From assembly GCA_964413425.1 (NCBI GenBank), contig CAYPST010000058.1, positions 1 to 25,106 of the forward strand: a stretch of 25,106 bases of DNA. Direction: 5' to 3'. The DNA comes from DATFLS01 sp964413425. GTDB taxonomy: Bacteria; Fidelibacterota; JAANXI01. This document shows, in pieces, positions 1 through 8,116 of the stretch. The first letter of the stretch is position 1. Every line of letters begins with the position of its first letter. The notes beneath the pieces were generated by a model. That model saw nothing but the letters and a program-made list of their open reading frames with translations, made no database searches and was not told the DNA's origin. Position numbers and translations under genes: made by a program.

Positions 1-147
1 ATTCATGAATGGCTTGGTGTACATATAACTATCAACAGGTTTTTAGAAAAGAGCCATCCTGAATAACCGAGTAACCCTTATCAGCACGCGCGGACGAATT
101 CTGAACGATTGCATTTAATGAAGTCGTGAATTTTATTATATTTCAAT
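1..147. other. Intergenic region at left edge, no gene seen
   Basis: Together with the repeat element that follows, this forms a stretch of about 350 bases without a gene before galT. I see no credible coding frame or RNA gene. It holds a TTTTTAGAAAAG stretch near 41-52 that loosely resembles the core of the repeats described at 148-327, but the match is too short to call a copy. No promoter can be assigned with confidence. Confidence 0.5.
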
Positions 148-327
148 AGTAATGAGAGTGTTTAAAAAACAGGCAGCCAATAGACAATGTTGAACCAGCT
201 TTTCATGTATTCGATACACGACACATATGCGAAATTTTTTATCGGAATACAGGGTCAATGTCTTATGTTTTCTTTGCATCCTTGGCGGTTTTTGTGAACT
301 CTGCGTTTTCTAAACAGTCTCAGTAAT
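148..327. repeat. 180-bp element bounded by terminal inverted repeats (copy 1)
   Basis: The left end (148-170, core GAGAGTGTTTAAAAAAC) and the right end (305-327, core TTTTCTAAACAGTCTC) are imperfect reverse complements of each other. The same terminal sequences bound a 178-bp segment at 9737-9914, and a solo copy lies at 1430-1451. The interiors of the two elements are unrelated. Inside copy 1, 270-304 contains CTTTGCATCCTTGGCGG and then CTCTGCG, a wording I associate with dispersed intergenic repeats in environmental genomes; that association is from memory. The element ends about 25 bases before the likely galT start. It could be a MITE-like mobile remnant, a dispersed structured repeat, or part of the galT 5' region. 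The repeat match is seen directly; the mobility is inference. Confidence 0.55.
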
Positions 328-352
328 GCCGAATCAACCTGGAGAAAATCAG

Positions 353-1399
353 ATGATGACCCTGGATTTTACTGAACACCCCCATCGACGGTATAATCAG
401 CTGACCGGCGAATGGATGCTTGTTTCCCCGCACCGGGCAACACGTCCCTGGCAGGGGAAGCAGGAGGACAAACCCAGCGAGCGGCGTCCCGAGTATGATC
501 CGGAGTGTTACTTATGTCCCGGCAATGAGCGGGCAGGAGGAGCGAAGAATCCTGACTATGAGCAGACCTTTGTCTTCACCAATGACTTCAGTGCGTTGAA
601 ATCAGCGACCCCTCCGGAGGAATTCAAACAGGATGATCTGTTGATAGCCCGGGGAGAACCCGGAATCTGCCGGGTGATCTGTTTTTCTCCGCGGCATGAT
701 CTCACCCTCCCCGAAATGGAGTTGCAGGATGTGGAAAAGGTAGTTGATCTCTGGACGGAAGAATATGAACAGCTTGGGGCGCGCACCGAAATTAACTATG
801 TGCAGATCTTCGAAAACAAAGGTCAGATTATGGGGTGTAGTAACCCGCATCCTCATGGTCAGATTTGGGCGCAGGACTCCATCCCTGTGGAGCCGGCGAA
901 GGAACTCCGGCAGCAGCGGCAGTACCTGGACGCCCATGGTAAATGTCTGCTGTGCGAGTATATCGAGGTGGAGCGATCATTGAAGGAACGCCTGGTCGTC
1001 GAGAATGATGATTTTCTGGTAGTGGTGCCGTTTTGGGCGGTATGGCCATTTGAAACGCTGCTGGCCAGCAAACGACACTTCGAAAGTTTTTTGGATTTAA
1101 CACAGTCTGAGAAAGCAGCGTTGGCGGAGATTCTGCACCGAATTACCATCAGGTACGATAACGTCTTTGAGGCCTCTTTTCCGTATTCGGCCGGTTGCCA
1201 TCCGGCACCAACTGATGGTGAAGTGCATCCGGAATGGCACTTCCATATGCATTTCTATCCCCCCCTTCTTCGTTCGGCTGCTGTAAAAAAGTTTATGGTG
1301 GGATATGAGATGCTGGCAAATCCGCAACGTGATATTACCGCCGAGTCGGCGGCACAGAGATTACGCGACTTATCTGATATTCATTATACAGAATCCTGA
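353..1399 (+). CDS. galT: Galactose-1-phosphate uridylyltransferase
   Basis: Transfers UMP from UDP-glucose to galactose-1-phosphate in the Leloir pathway, in the cytoplasm. The protein is 348 residues, normal for the family. It has the active-site HPHGQ at residues 166-170, with His168 the expected uridylylated nucleophile. It also has a Cys-x-x-Cys metal site at 52-55 (CYLC), a second Cys pair at 198-201 (CLLC), and a C-terminal His-rich WHFHMHFYPP stretch. I chose the ATG at 353 because GGAGAAAA lies just upstream. An in-frame ATG at 326 lies inside the upstream repeat and has no ribosome binding site; 356 is also possible. No galK or galE is adjacent, so the gene stands alone, and no clear terminator follows. 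Identity is very likely; the exact start is less sure. Confidence 0.95.
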   Translation: MMTLDFTEHPHRRYNQLTGEWMLVSPHRATRPWQGKQEDKPSERRPEYDPECYLCPGNERAGGAKNPDYEQTFVFTNDFSALKSATPPEEFKQDDLLIARGEPGICRVICFSPRHDLTLPEMELQDVEKVVDLWTEEYEQLGARTEINYVQIFENKGQIMGCSNPHPHGQIWAQDSIPVEPAKELRQQRQYLDAHGKCLLCEYIEVERSLKERLVVENDDFLVVVPFWAVWPFETLLASKRHFESFLDLTQSEKAALAEILHRITIRYDNVFEASFPYSAGCHPAPTDGEVHPEWHFHMHFYPPLLRSAAVKKFMVGYEMLANPQRDITAESAAQRLRDLSDIHYTES

Positions 1400-1429
1400 G
1401 TCAAAGTCAGTATTTTGTATCTGTTCCCT

Positions 1430-1451
1430 GTTTTCTAAACACCCGCAGAAT
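1430..1451 (+). repeat. Solo copy of the terminal repeat
   Basis: TTTTCTAAACA at 1431-1441, with the flanking CCCGCAGAAT, matches the right-end repeat of the elements at 148-327 and 9737-9914. I find no inverted partner at the 180-bp spacing, since that position would fall inside galT. A direct repeat CAGAATCCTG occurs at 1389-1398 (over the galT stop codon) and again at 1447-1456, which may mark a duplication or a degraded end. Confidence 0.45.
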
Positions 1452-1902
1452 CCTGGTATTGTTGATTTACTTGGAAGTAAGTCTCATCGAAGCCTGACGG
1501 ATCCTATTTGACGGCGCCGATTCATCTATGGAGTCGATATATCGATTTCCGGATTATTTTAAAAAAACCATATAGCACCTGCCTCCATAGTAATTATACA
1601 TGACGCATCGTTGGTGATGCCCCCGCTGTTTTATCCCTCTCTGTTGTCATCTGCGCTGACGACATACCGATGCTGGCCTCATGGTCATAAATAACAGTGT
1701 TCAGATAGTCAGAATAGAGCGTTCCCCGGGAAAATGATACAAGGAGAAATTAAGGATTTTTAAAGTGCTCAGAGAAATATATTCGGATTAAGGCTTTAAA
1801 TTTTTATTAAAAATCAATAGGTTTTGGAATGTCATGAAAATAAGAAATTTTTGATGCAACGGTAAAAAGGTAAGTGGAATCAGTCAAAGAAAGAGGAGGA
1901 AC
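1452..1902. other. Long structured leader upstream of the porin operon
   Basis: There is no gene in this stretch of about 450 bases. It holds several small inverted repeats. CTATGGAG at 1526-1533 pairs with CTCCATAG at 1583-1590, enclosing the 12-base palindrome TCGATATATCGA at 1534-1545. GCATC and GATGC flank a 6-base loop near 1604-1619, and a GTTGTCA/TGACGAC hairpin lies near 1643-1663. The last 150 bases before the porin are very A+T-rich. This probably holds the operon's promoter and control region. I cannot match it to a named riboswitch. Confidence 0.4.
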
Positions 1903-3093
1903 ATGGATTATCTGACCAGAGGCTTGCGAAGTGTGCTGGTAGTATTGTTAACAGTGCTTTTGATGTGGGGTATTGATACAGGAAAGATCCGTGCTGCAGA
2001 TGATGGCTTTTCTGTTGGCGGAGCAGTTCGATATAATTTGTTGCTGCAGGATTATGAGTCCGATATGGATTTGACTGACCTGCAGTTCACTTTTGACACC
2101 TGGCGGATCAATGTTTCCGGATCCTCGGGTGATGTTCTGCTGGATTTTGAGTACCGTTTTTATCCGACGTTTTCCACCCATTTTATCCACCATGGATGGG
2201 TCGGATATAATTTTACACCAGGAACGCAGATGCAGATTGGTGTCTCCCAGGTACCCTTTGGTATCCTGAAATATGCCTCGCATAACTGGTGGTTTGTCAC
2301 ACCCTACTACATGGGCCTGGAAGATGATTATGATATGGGCATAAAGTTTACCCATCAGCAAAATAATTTTGATTATGCGCTGGCATTTTATAACCAGTCC
2401 GAACCGAATGGTCCGGCAACCCTGGAGTATGATGGTTACCAGCTTGCCGACAATACCGCCAGATATTCCTATGATATTCTGGCTACTGATGATCAGGCCA
2501 ATCAGGAGCGGAATCAGGTGAATGGCCGGGTGGCTTATACGCTGGATCATGGTGAACCAGGCAGCTCTGAGATTGGTGTCTCGGCGCAGTACGGGGGTAT
2601 TTACAATGCGCAATTGCAGGAATTTGGCAGCCATAACGCCGTGGCAGTGCATCTGAATGGAAATTATGGTCGGATTAATGTAAAATCTGAATACGTTCGT
2701 TATGATCATACAGCCTATGACAATCAGGGTGATGTTATGGACATTATTCAAATGGGAGCCTACGGATTTGGCACCTACCCGGTAGCGGCCGAGGCATCGA
2801 TGTATGTCCTCGGTGTGGCCTATTCTCTCCCTGTGGATATTGGTCCTATCAGCAACATCACCTTCTATGATGATTATACATTCACAGATAAAACCAATGC
2901 GGATTTCATTGATACTCAGCAAAATACGCTGGGGTTTTCGGTAACGGCAGGTGGCGTATTTGCGTATTTCGATGTCGCTTCCGGCAAGAACCATCCCTGG
3001 CTGACAGATAGTTTTGGGACTGGGTTAGGGCAGGGAGTAGCCGGTGCAGGCTGGAACACCCGATACAATATCAATATCGGGTATTATTTCTAG
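1903..3093 (+). CDS. Outer-membrane beta-barrel porin
   Basis: A 396-residue protein with an N-terminal signal peptide: a hydrophobic run at about residues 10-24, with likely cleavage around Ala31/Ala32 before ADDGFS. The mature part alternates polar and hydrophobic residues with many Tyr, Trp, Asn and Asp, typical of beta-strands. It ends in NINIGYYF, the C-terminal aromatic signature of outer-membrane proteins recognised by the BAM machinery. The length fits a 14- to 18-stranded diffusion porin. GAGGAGGAAC just before the ATG is a strong ribosome binding site. The gene lies 36 bases before proV in the same orientation, which suggests a channel serving the betaine transporter; that link is inference. 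I cannot place it in a named porin subfamily. Confidence 0.85.
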   Translation: MDYLTRGLRSVLVVLLTVLLMWGIDTGKIRAADDGFSVGGAVRYNLLLQDYESDMDLTDLQFTFDTWRINVSGSSGDVLLDFEYRFYPTFSTHFIHHGWVGYNFTPGTQMQIGVSQVPFGILKYASHNWWFVTPYYMGLEDDYDMGIKFTHQQNNFDYALAFYNQSEPNGPATLEYDGYQLADNTARYSYDILATDDQANQERNQVNGRVAYTLDHGEPGSSEIGVSAQYGGIYNAQLQEFGSHNAVAVHLNGNYGRINVKSEYVRYDHTAYDNQGDVMDIIQMGAYGFGTYPVAAEASMYVLGVAYSLPVDIGPISNITFYDDYTFTDKTNADFIDTQQNTLGFSVTAGGVFAYFDVASGKNHPWLTDSFGTGLGQGVAGAGWNTRYNINIGYYF

Positions 3094-3129
3094 TACCTGG
3101 AAACCATTGAAATGAGAAGGACAGGGCCT

Positions 3130-4383
3130 ATGCCAAAAATACGGGTAGAAAATTTGTATAAAATATTTGGTCCCAATCCTGAGAGGGCAATGCCTCGTAT
3201 CAAGCAGGGGAAATCAAAAGAAGAGGTACTGGAAGAGACCGGGTGTACCATGGCGGTTACCGATAATTCGTTCGAAGTCGAGCGGGGGGAGACGTTTGTG
3301 GTCATGGGATTATCGGGGAGTGGGAAATCGACCCTGCTTCGGTGCCTGAATCGACTGATTGAACCCACCACCGGGAAGGTCTACATTGACGATATGGATG
3401 TCACCGCTGCAAATGAAGAGGAATTGCGCGAGATTCGCCGGTCGAAGACCTCAATGGTTTTTCAGCATTTCGGGTTGTTGCCGCATCGATCAGTCAGTGA
3501 GAATGTTTCCTTCGGGTTGGAAATACAGGGTGTTGATAAAGAAGCACGGAAACAGAGTGCCTATGAAGTGATAAAGCAGGTTGGCTTAAAAGGCTACGAA
3601 GAGATGATGACCGGTGAGCTTAGTGGTGGTATGCAACAGCGGGTGGGATTGGCACGAGCGCTGGCGACAAATCCGGAGATACTTCTCATGGATGAGGCGT
3701 TCAGTGCTCTGGATCCGCTGATCCGGAATGAAATGCAGGATGAACTGCTGGATCTGCAGTCCGAAATGCACAAGACCATTGTGTTCATCACCCATGATTT
3801 GGATGAAGCCCTGAAGCTCGGTGACCGTATTGCCATTATGAAAGAGGGGTGGATTGTACAAGTGGGAACTTCGGAAGAAATTCTCACTCAGCCTGCAAAT
3901 AACTATGTGGAATCATTTGTGGAAAATGTGGACCGCAGTAAAGTGATCACTGCACAGGCACTCATGTTCGAACATCCGGAACGCGTGGTGTCTACCAAGG
4001 ATGGCCCGGGTGTGGCGATTCGGAGAATGCGGAAACTGGGCGTGGATTCGCTGCCGGTCACCGGTGTGGAAAAGCAGTTTCGTGGTGTTATTCATATAGA
4101 TGAGGCGGTGAAATTGCAGCGCGAGGATAAACACTCGCTTGAAGAAGGTATCGATACTGACGTTCCGACCACATCACCAGATACTCCGGTGGCCGATTTG
4201 TTACCCCTGGTTTGGGAATCGCGTGTGCCAATCGCGGTAGTAGATGGAAATGGCCGGCTGGAAGGGGTAGTCGCCAGAGCCTCGGTTATTGCTGAAATTA
4301 TGGGCACTACCCCGAAAGAGATGTTTAGTTCTGACGATGTCCAGGCTTCTGACGCAGAGGAGGTGCAAGATGATAAATCTTAA
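3130..4383 (+). CDS. proV: Glycine betaine/proline ABC transporter ATPase (ProV/OpuAA type)
   Basis: Energises uptake of betaine-type osmoprotectants across the inner membrane. The 417-residue protein has the long N-terminal extension seen in ProV (KQGKSKEEVLEETG, residues 25-38). The Walker A GLSGSGKST is at 60-68, the Q-loop is FQHFGLLPHRSV, the signature LSGGMQQR starts at 164, and Walker B ILLMDE ends with Asp188-Glu189, followed by the H-loop HDLDEAL. The C-terminal 150 residues look like a tandem CBS domain, which in OpuA senses ionic strength or nucleotides. I prefer the ATG at 3130 (GAGAAGGACAGG upstream) to the one at 3112. The 3' end overlaps proW by 14 bases, indicating translational coupling. 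Confidence 0.95.
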   Translation: MPKIRVENLYKIFGPNPERAMPRIKQGKSKEEVLEETGCTMAVTDNSFEVERGETFVVMGLSGSGKSTLLRCLNRLIEPTTGKVYIDDMDVTAANEEELREIRRSKTSMVFQHFGLLPHRSVSENVSFGLEIQGVDKEARKQSAYEVIKQVGLKGYEEMMTGELSGGMQQRVGLARALATNPEILLMDEAFSALDPLIRNEMQDELLDLQSEMHKTIVFITHDLDEALKLGDRIAIMKEGWIVQVGTSEEILTQPANNYVESFVENVDRSKVITAQALMFEHPERVVSTKDGPGVAIRRMRKLGVDSLPVTGVEKQFRGVIHIDEAVKLQREDKHSLEEGIDTDVPTTSPDTPVADLLPLVWESRVPIAVVDGNGRLEGVVARASVIAEIMGTTPKEMFSSDDVQASDAEEVQDDKS

Positions 4384-5200
4384 TATTGGAGGAGCAGTTG
4401 AAGCGATCATCGATTGGCTGACCATTAATCTGGAGCCGGTGTTTGATGCCCTGTCGGCAATGCTGGATACCATGATGACCGGATTTGAGGCGGCGCTACT
4501 CTTCCCGCCAACCGTTGTTACGATTCTCCTCTTATCGATACTGGCCTGGTGGATAGCCGGACGCGGGGTCGGTCTCTTTTCGTTGATCGGTTTGTTGCTG
4601 ATTGAATCCATGGGATACTGGGAGGAGACAATGGTCACGCTTTCGCAGGTGGGAACGTCTGCCCTGGTGGCTCTGGCCATTGGCATTCCGATTGGTATCT
4701 GGGCCTCACGGAATAATGCGGTGCATCATGCAGTCCGGCCAATCCTCGACTTCATGCAGACCATGCCGGCGTTTGTCTATTTAATTCCTGCGGTAATGTT
4801 CTTCAGCCTGGGAGCAGTCCCCGGTGTGGTGGCGACGGTTATCTTCGCTATGCCCCCGGCGGTCCGGCTGACCAACCTGGGGATCCGGCAGGTGGATGAG
4901 GAAGTGGTGGAGGCCGCCCAGGCATTTGGCTCCACCAAACGGCAGCTGTTATTTAAGGTTCAGTTGCCGCTGGCAACACCTACTATCCTGGCCGGGGTGA
5001 ATCAAACCATTATGCTGGCTTTATCCATGGTTGTCATTGCTGCAATGATCGGTGCAGGTGGAGTCGGTGGAGTCGTGTATAAAGGGATTACCACCGTCCA
5101 GGTCGGCATGGGATTCGAAGGTGGTATTGCCATTGTAATTCTGGCAATATTTCTGGATCGTATCACCCAGGCGCTGGGAGCAGGTAGACAGCAATCTTAA
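4370..5200 (+). CDS. proW: Glycine betaine/proline ABC transporter permease (ProW/OpuAB type)
   Basis: Inner-membrane permease of the osmoprotectant transporter, 276 residues with about seven hydrophobic segments. The start NIGGAVEAIIDWLTINLEP, the motif QTMPAFVYLIP and the cytoplasmic coupling loop (EAAQAFGSTKRQLLFKVQLP) are typical of the ProW/OpuAB family. The start at 4370 has AGGAGGTG upstream, inside the end of proV. The coding frame is open further upstream, but there it runs through proV and has no ribosome binding site. The gene lies 22 bases before the binding-protein gene. The subunit order ATPase-permease-binding protein matches opuAA-opuAB-opuAC and proVWX. Confidence 0.95.
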   Translation: MINLNIGGAVEAIIDWLTINLEPVFDALSAMLDTMMTGFEAALLFPPTVVTILLLSILAWWIAGRGVGLFSLIGLLLIESMGYWEETMVTLSQVGTSALVALAIGIPIGIWASRNNAVHHAVRPILDFMQTMPAFVYLIPAVMFFSLGAVPGVVATVIFAMPPAVRLTNLGIRQVDEEVVEAAQAFGSTKRQLLFKVQLPLATPTILAGVNQTIMLALSMVVIAAMIGAGGVGGVVYKGITTVQVGMGFEGGIAIVILAIFLDRITQALGAGRQQS

Positions 5201-5222
5201 ACAGAACATAAGGAGGAAATAT

Positions 5223-6122
5223 ATGATAAGTACGAAGAAATTTATTCGTGGTTTATTAATGGTTCTCGCACTCACAGGGGTCACTGTGTTTCTTGGGTGC
5301 ACCACTGAACAGGGCGGGAAAACCGCCGAACTTGTCTACGTGAATTGGGTCGAAGGGGTTGATTATACGAATCTGGCCAAAGTCGTGCTGGAAGATAACA
5401 TGGGATATGATGTAACAATTACCGCTGCCGATCCCGGCCCAGCCTATACGGCCGTGGCATCAGGGGATCGCGATGCCTTTATGGAATCGTGGCTCCCTGT
5501 TTTACATCAGGAGTATATGAAAAAATTTGGCGATCGTCTCACCGATTTGGGGTATATCTACGAAGGCACCCAGAGCGGTCTGGTGGTGCCCACCTATGTT
5601 ACGATTGACTCCATTCATCAATTAAATGAGTATGCGGGCAGGTTTGACGGCGAAATCACCGGTATTGATCCCGGTGCCGGAATTATGGGAACCACCGAAC
5701 AGGTCATTGACCAGTATAATCTGGATTTTGAGTTAATCGAATCGAGTGGCCCGGCGATGATTTCTGCTCTTGAACGGGCAATCAGAAGAGAAGACTGGAT
5801 TGCGGTCACCGGCTGGAAACCGCACTGGATGTTCGGGCAATGGGATCTGAAGTTCCTGAAACAGGATGCGGATAAGATGATGTGGCAAACAGGCAATATT
5901 CACATCATGGGCCGTGAGAACCTGCGCCAGGATAAACCCGAACTGGCGCAGTTCCTTGAAAACATGCACTTCACTGATCCCCAGCTGGCGGATCTCATGG
6001 TGTATGTCCGGGAACGGGAGGATCAAGATATAGAAGACGTGGTTCGCAGCTGGGCGCAGGATCATCAGGACCTGATTCATTCCTGGATTCCGGAAGGCGC
6101 AGAAGTCGCGACAATGGAGTAA
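5223..6122 (+). CDS. proX: Glycine betaine-binding (lipo)protein (OpuAC/ProX type)
   Basis: A 299-residue substrate-binding protein. The N-terminus is basic and hydrophobic and ends VFLGC, so Cys26 is the likely lipidated residue, although Phe at -3 and Leu at -2 make a weak lipobox. The mature part matches the OpuAC-like fold: VNWVEGVDYTNLAKVVLE, then SGDRDAFMESWLP and GWKPHWMF. Trp42, Trp90 and Trp198/Trp202 are candidates for the aromatic cage that binds a quaternary ammonium group. AAGGAGGAAATAT precedes the ATG. It is the last gene of the porin-proV-proW-proX unit and is followed by a strong terminator. The substrate is probably glycine betaine, but carnitine, choline or proline betaine cannot be excluded. 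Confidence 0.93.
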   Translation: MISTKKFIRGLLMVLALTGVTVFLGCTTEQGGKTAELVYVNWVEGVDYTNLAKVVLEDNMGYDVTITAADPGPAYTAVASGDRDAFMESWLPVLHQEYMKKFGDRLTDLGYIYEGTQSGLVVPTYVTIDSIHQLNEYAGRFDGEITGIDPGAGIMGTTEQVIDQYNLDFELIESSGPAMISALERAIRREDWIAVTGWKPHWMFGQWDLKFLKQDADKMMWQTGNIHIMGRENLRQDKPELAQFLENMHFTDPQLADLMVYVREREDQDIEDVVRSWAQDHQDLIHSWIPEGAEVATME

Positions 6123-6148
6123 GCCACACTGTAAGAAGCTTCGACTCA

Positions 6149-6183
6149 AAAAGCATCCCGAGCTCCCGGGATGCTTTTTTATT
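6149..6183 (+). terminator. Rho-independent terminator of the porin-proVWX operon
   Basis: GCATCCCG at 6154-6161 pairs perfectly with CGGGATGC across a six-base loop. The stem is flanked by a run of A and followed by six T. It lies about 30 bases after the proX stop codon. Confidence 0.9.
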
Positions 6184-6328
6184 TCCGGGTAATGCAAGCA
6201 CAATTGCGATGTGCGGTGCCGGTGATGGAGTAGTACCAATTCCATCCGGCAACGATAACCGGGCTGAGAAATCCCCCCAAAAACCCTGTATCCCTCGACT
6301 ATCGGAAAGACGAGGTGTATCTTTTGGT

Positions 6329-6850
6329 ATGATACTTCGAGAATTTCCACCAAATCCGAATATTGTGAATTATTATACGCGTGAACAGTTAACCACCATG
6401 ATGTCTGAGCGCTATAAACCGGGCAGGCGGGAGTATCCGAAGGCCATTGTAACCCGGTTGAGCCGGATTGACGGAATCAGTGCTATCCACATTCTCCGGC
6501 ATAAACTCCGGTTAAAAAAGTTCCCCCGGGCCAGATGGAACACAATAGTTCCGAGTGTTGAACAGATACTGCGAGATGAGTGGGAGTCAGATGAGATACA
6601 GTCTGTAAAACGCGACGATATCCGTCGGACCTTTCCAATGCCCCGAGGTATGTTCTTTGAGAAAAGGCAGGTTTTCGAAGGGGTGGACCACGCCCGGCGG
6701 AATCCTCTGGCAGCACGATTATACCGAATTAAGGGCATTGCCACCGTGCTGTTGTATCAGAATCAGATAACCATCAAGCGCAGCTGCTGTTTTCCCTGGG
6801 AAGAGCTGGAACCGAAAATTGCCTCGGTACTCGCAAACGCTGAAGAATAA
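6329..6850 (+). CDS. Tandem NifU/Nfu N-terminal-like domain protein
   Basis: A 173-residue protein that looks like two copies of the Nfu N-terminal domain. Copy 1 (about residues 6-84) begins FPPNPNIVNYY and continues YPKAIVTRLSRIDGISAIHI. Copy 2 (about 102-170) begins FPMPRGMFF and continues NPLAARLYRIKGIATVLLY, then WEELEPKIASVL. The shared layout is (N/Y)P-x-A...RL-x-RI-x-GI, a beta-strand, then Trp and a helix. Canonical Nfu proteins follow this domain with a CxxC Fe-S domain, which is absent here; the only Cys pair is Cys153-Cys154. The start is uncertain: ATG 6329 follows GAGGTG at a long spacing, and the frame stays open to an ATG at 6209 in a region that looks non-coding. A scaffold or adaptor role in Fe-S handling is inference only. 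Confidence 0.65.
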   Translation: MILREFPPNPNIVNYYTREQLTTMMSERYKPGRREYPKAIVTRLSRIDGISAIHILRHKLRLKKFPRARWNTIVPSVEQILRDEWESDEIQSVKRDDIRRTFPMPRGMFFEKRQVFEGVDHARRNPLAARLYRIKGIATVLLYQNQITIKRSCCFPWEELEPKIASVLANAEE

Positions 6851-6945
6851 TCCCGTCCCAAGGGATGGATGCGACTGCAAAGCGGGATAAATTTATCGGA
6901 TCTTCTGTGTGGAATGGCCCATGCGGTAATGGGGACCCCTGAAGC

Positions 6946-7965
6946 TTACAGGTTTTCTATCTCCCGGATATTCGGAGAGATCACGTCCTGATTGATCAGC
7001 CAATTGATGGTATCTTCCAGAACCCGGAGGAGTGCCCGGTATTCATAGCCGAGAGCTTCCCGGCTGCGTTCTGAGCTGAAATTGAAATATCTGTCGAAGT
7101 GATCTTCAACAAACGCCGGGGTGAGCATTGCGGGGGATCGGGTAATTTGTGCCGTCCATTTCATAGGATACGAAATTATTTTTGCCTTTTGTTTGCTGAA
7201 TTTCAGAGCGGGAGCAGATCGTTTGGTCATTTCTGCCAGCTGATTCAACAACTCCTGCACTGTAATTTGATCACCGCCAAGGATATATCGCGAACCACTC
7301 AATCCCCGTGTTTCGGCGAGCAGCATTCCCCGGGCAACATCCTCAACATGGACCACAGTGAATCCGCCGTTGAAATAAAAGGGGATTTTTCCGCGTAAAA
7401 AGTCACGAACAAATGCCGTTGATGGAGTGATGCTATAATCATGCGAACCCAGCACCATGCCGGGTAATACAAACACGACGTTGAGCTCCAACTCTTCTGC
7501 CAGTTGGTGAGCAACCTGTTCGGAACGTGTTTTTGCAATATTGCAGGGGAGTTTCGGGTTCGGAAACCAATCATCAACACTGCGCTGGTGATGAAATGTG
7601 TCACCGCCTCCCATGGCCACGGCCGAACTGACATAGATGATCTTTTTCACTCGCGCCTGCTTTGCTGCCTGCAGAATATTCCGAGTTCCTTCCACCGCCG
7701 GGCGGATAATTTCCAGTTCCGGATTTGCCGACCAGGTTTTATGCACTGCTGCTGCGTGATACACAACGTTGCATCCGCGGACAGCCTGCTCCAGCGATTC
7801 GGGGACGAGGATGTTTGCCTCCACTCTTTCCAGGTCAAGATCCCGCAGTGACCGGGTATCACTGGTGGAACGGACCAGTGCCCGAACCTCCCGTCCCTGA
7901 TCGATTAAGATACGACTCACTGTATTGCCGATATGTCCGGTGGCACCTGTCACTAAAACTGGCAT
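6946..7965 (-). CDS. Extended SDR: NAD-dependent epimerase/dehydratase or DFR-like reductase
   Basis: A 339-residue Rossmann-fold protein with the nucleotide-binding TGATGHIG at residues 6-13, an Asp/Glu-rich NILVPESL after strand 3, and VYHAAAVH. VSSAVAMGG gives the family Ser at 113/114. The downstream parts LPGMVLG and HVEDVARGMLLA fit the DFR/HpnA-like group of extended SDRs. The catalytic YxxxK motif reads Cys141-Asn-Ile-Ala-Lys145, so the general-base Tyr is replaced by Cys (codon TGC, at 7543-7545). This suggests altered chemistry, lost activity or a sequencing error. GAGGT lies just upstream of the ATG. It is the only minus-strand gene in its neighbourhood and is divergent from the glutamate dehydrogenase gene. 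The substrate is unknown. Confidence 0.85.
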   Translation of the reverse strand: MPVLVTGATGHIGNTVSRILIDQGREVRALVRSTSDTRSLRDLDLERVEANILVPESLEQAVRGCNVVYHAAAVHKTWSANPELEIIRPAVEGTRNILQAAKQARVKKIIYVSSAVAMGGGDTFHHQRSVDDWFPNPKLPCNIAKTRSEQVAHQLAEELELNVVFVLPGMVLGSHDYSITPSTAFVRDFLRGKIPFYFNGGFTVVHVEDVARGMLLAETRGLSGSRYILGGDQITVQELLNQLAEMTKRSAPALKFSKQKAKIISYPMKWTAQITRSPAMLTPAFVEDHFDRYFNFSSERSREALGYEYRALLRVLEDTINWLINQDVISPNIREIENL

Positions 7966-8116
7966 CTTTACCTCAGAGTTGGGATATTAATCATCCTGTT
8001 CATAGTTACATAATGGACTTGCTGATACAAATGGACCCGCTACTTTCCCCGGTGAATATGCATTGAAATTCATTTAAATATAATTTATAATTCGTAATAT
8101 TTGTATAACCCAAATT

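Noticed and set aside
326..352. Upstream ATG for galT
   Set aside because: It lies at the end of the inverted repeat without a ribosome binding site. The ATG at 353 follows GGAGAAAA and gives the family's usual N-terminus.
1948..2994. A 348-codon open frame antisense to the porin gene
   Set aside because: It mirrors the porin frame, is Ile/His/Arg-rich with no recognisable domain, and has no ribosome binding site. It arises from codon bias of the real gene.
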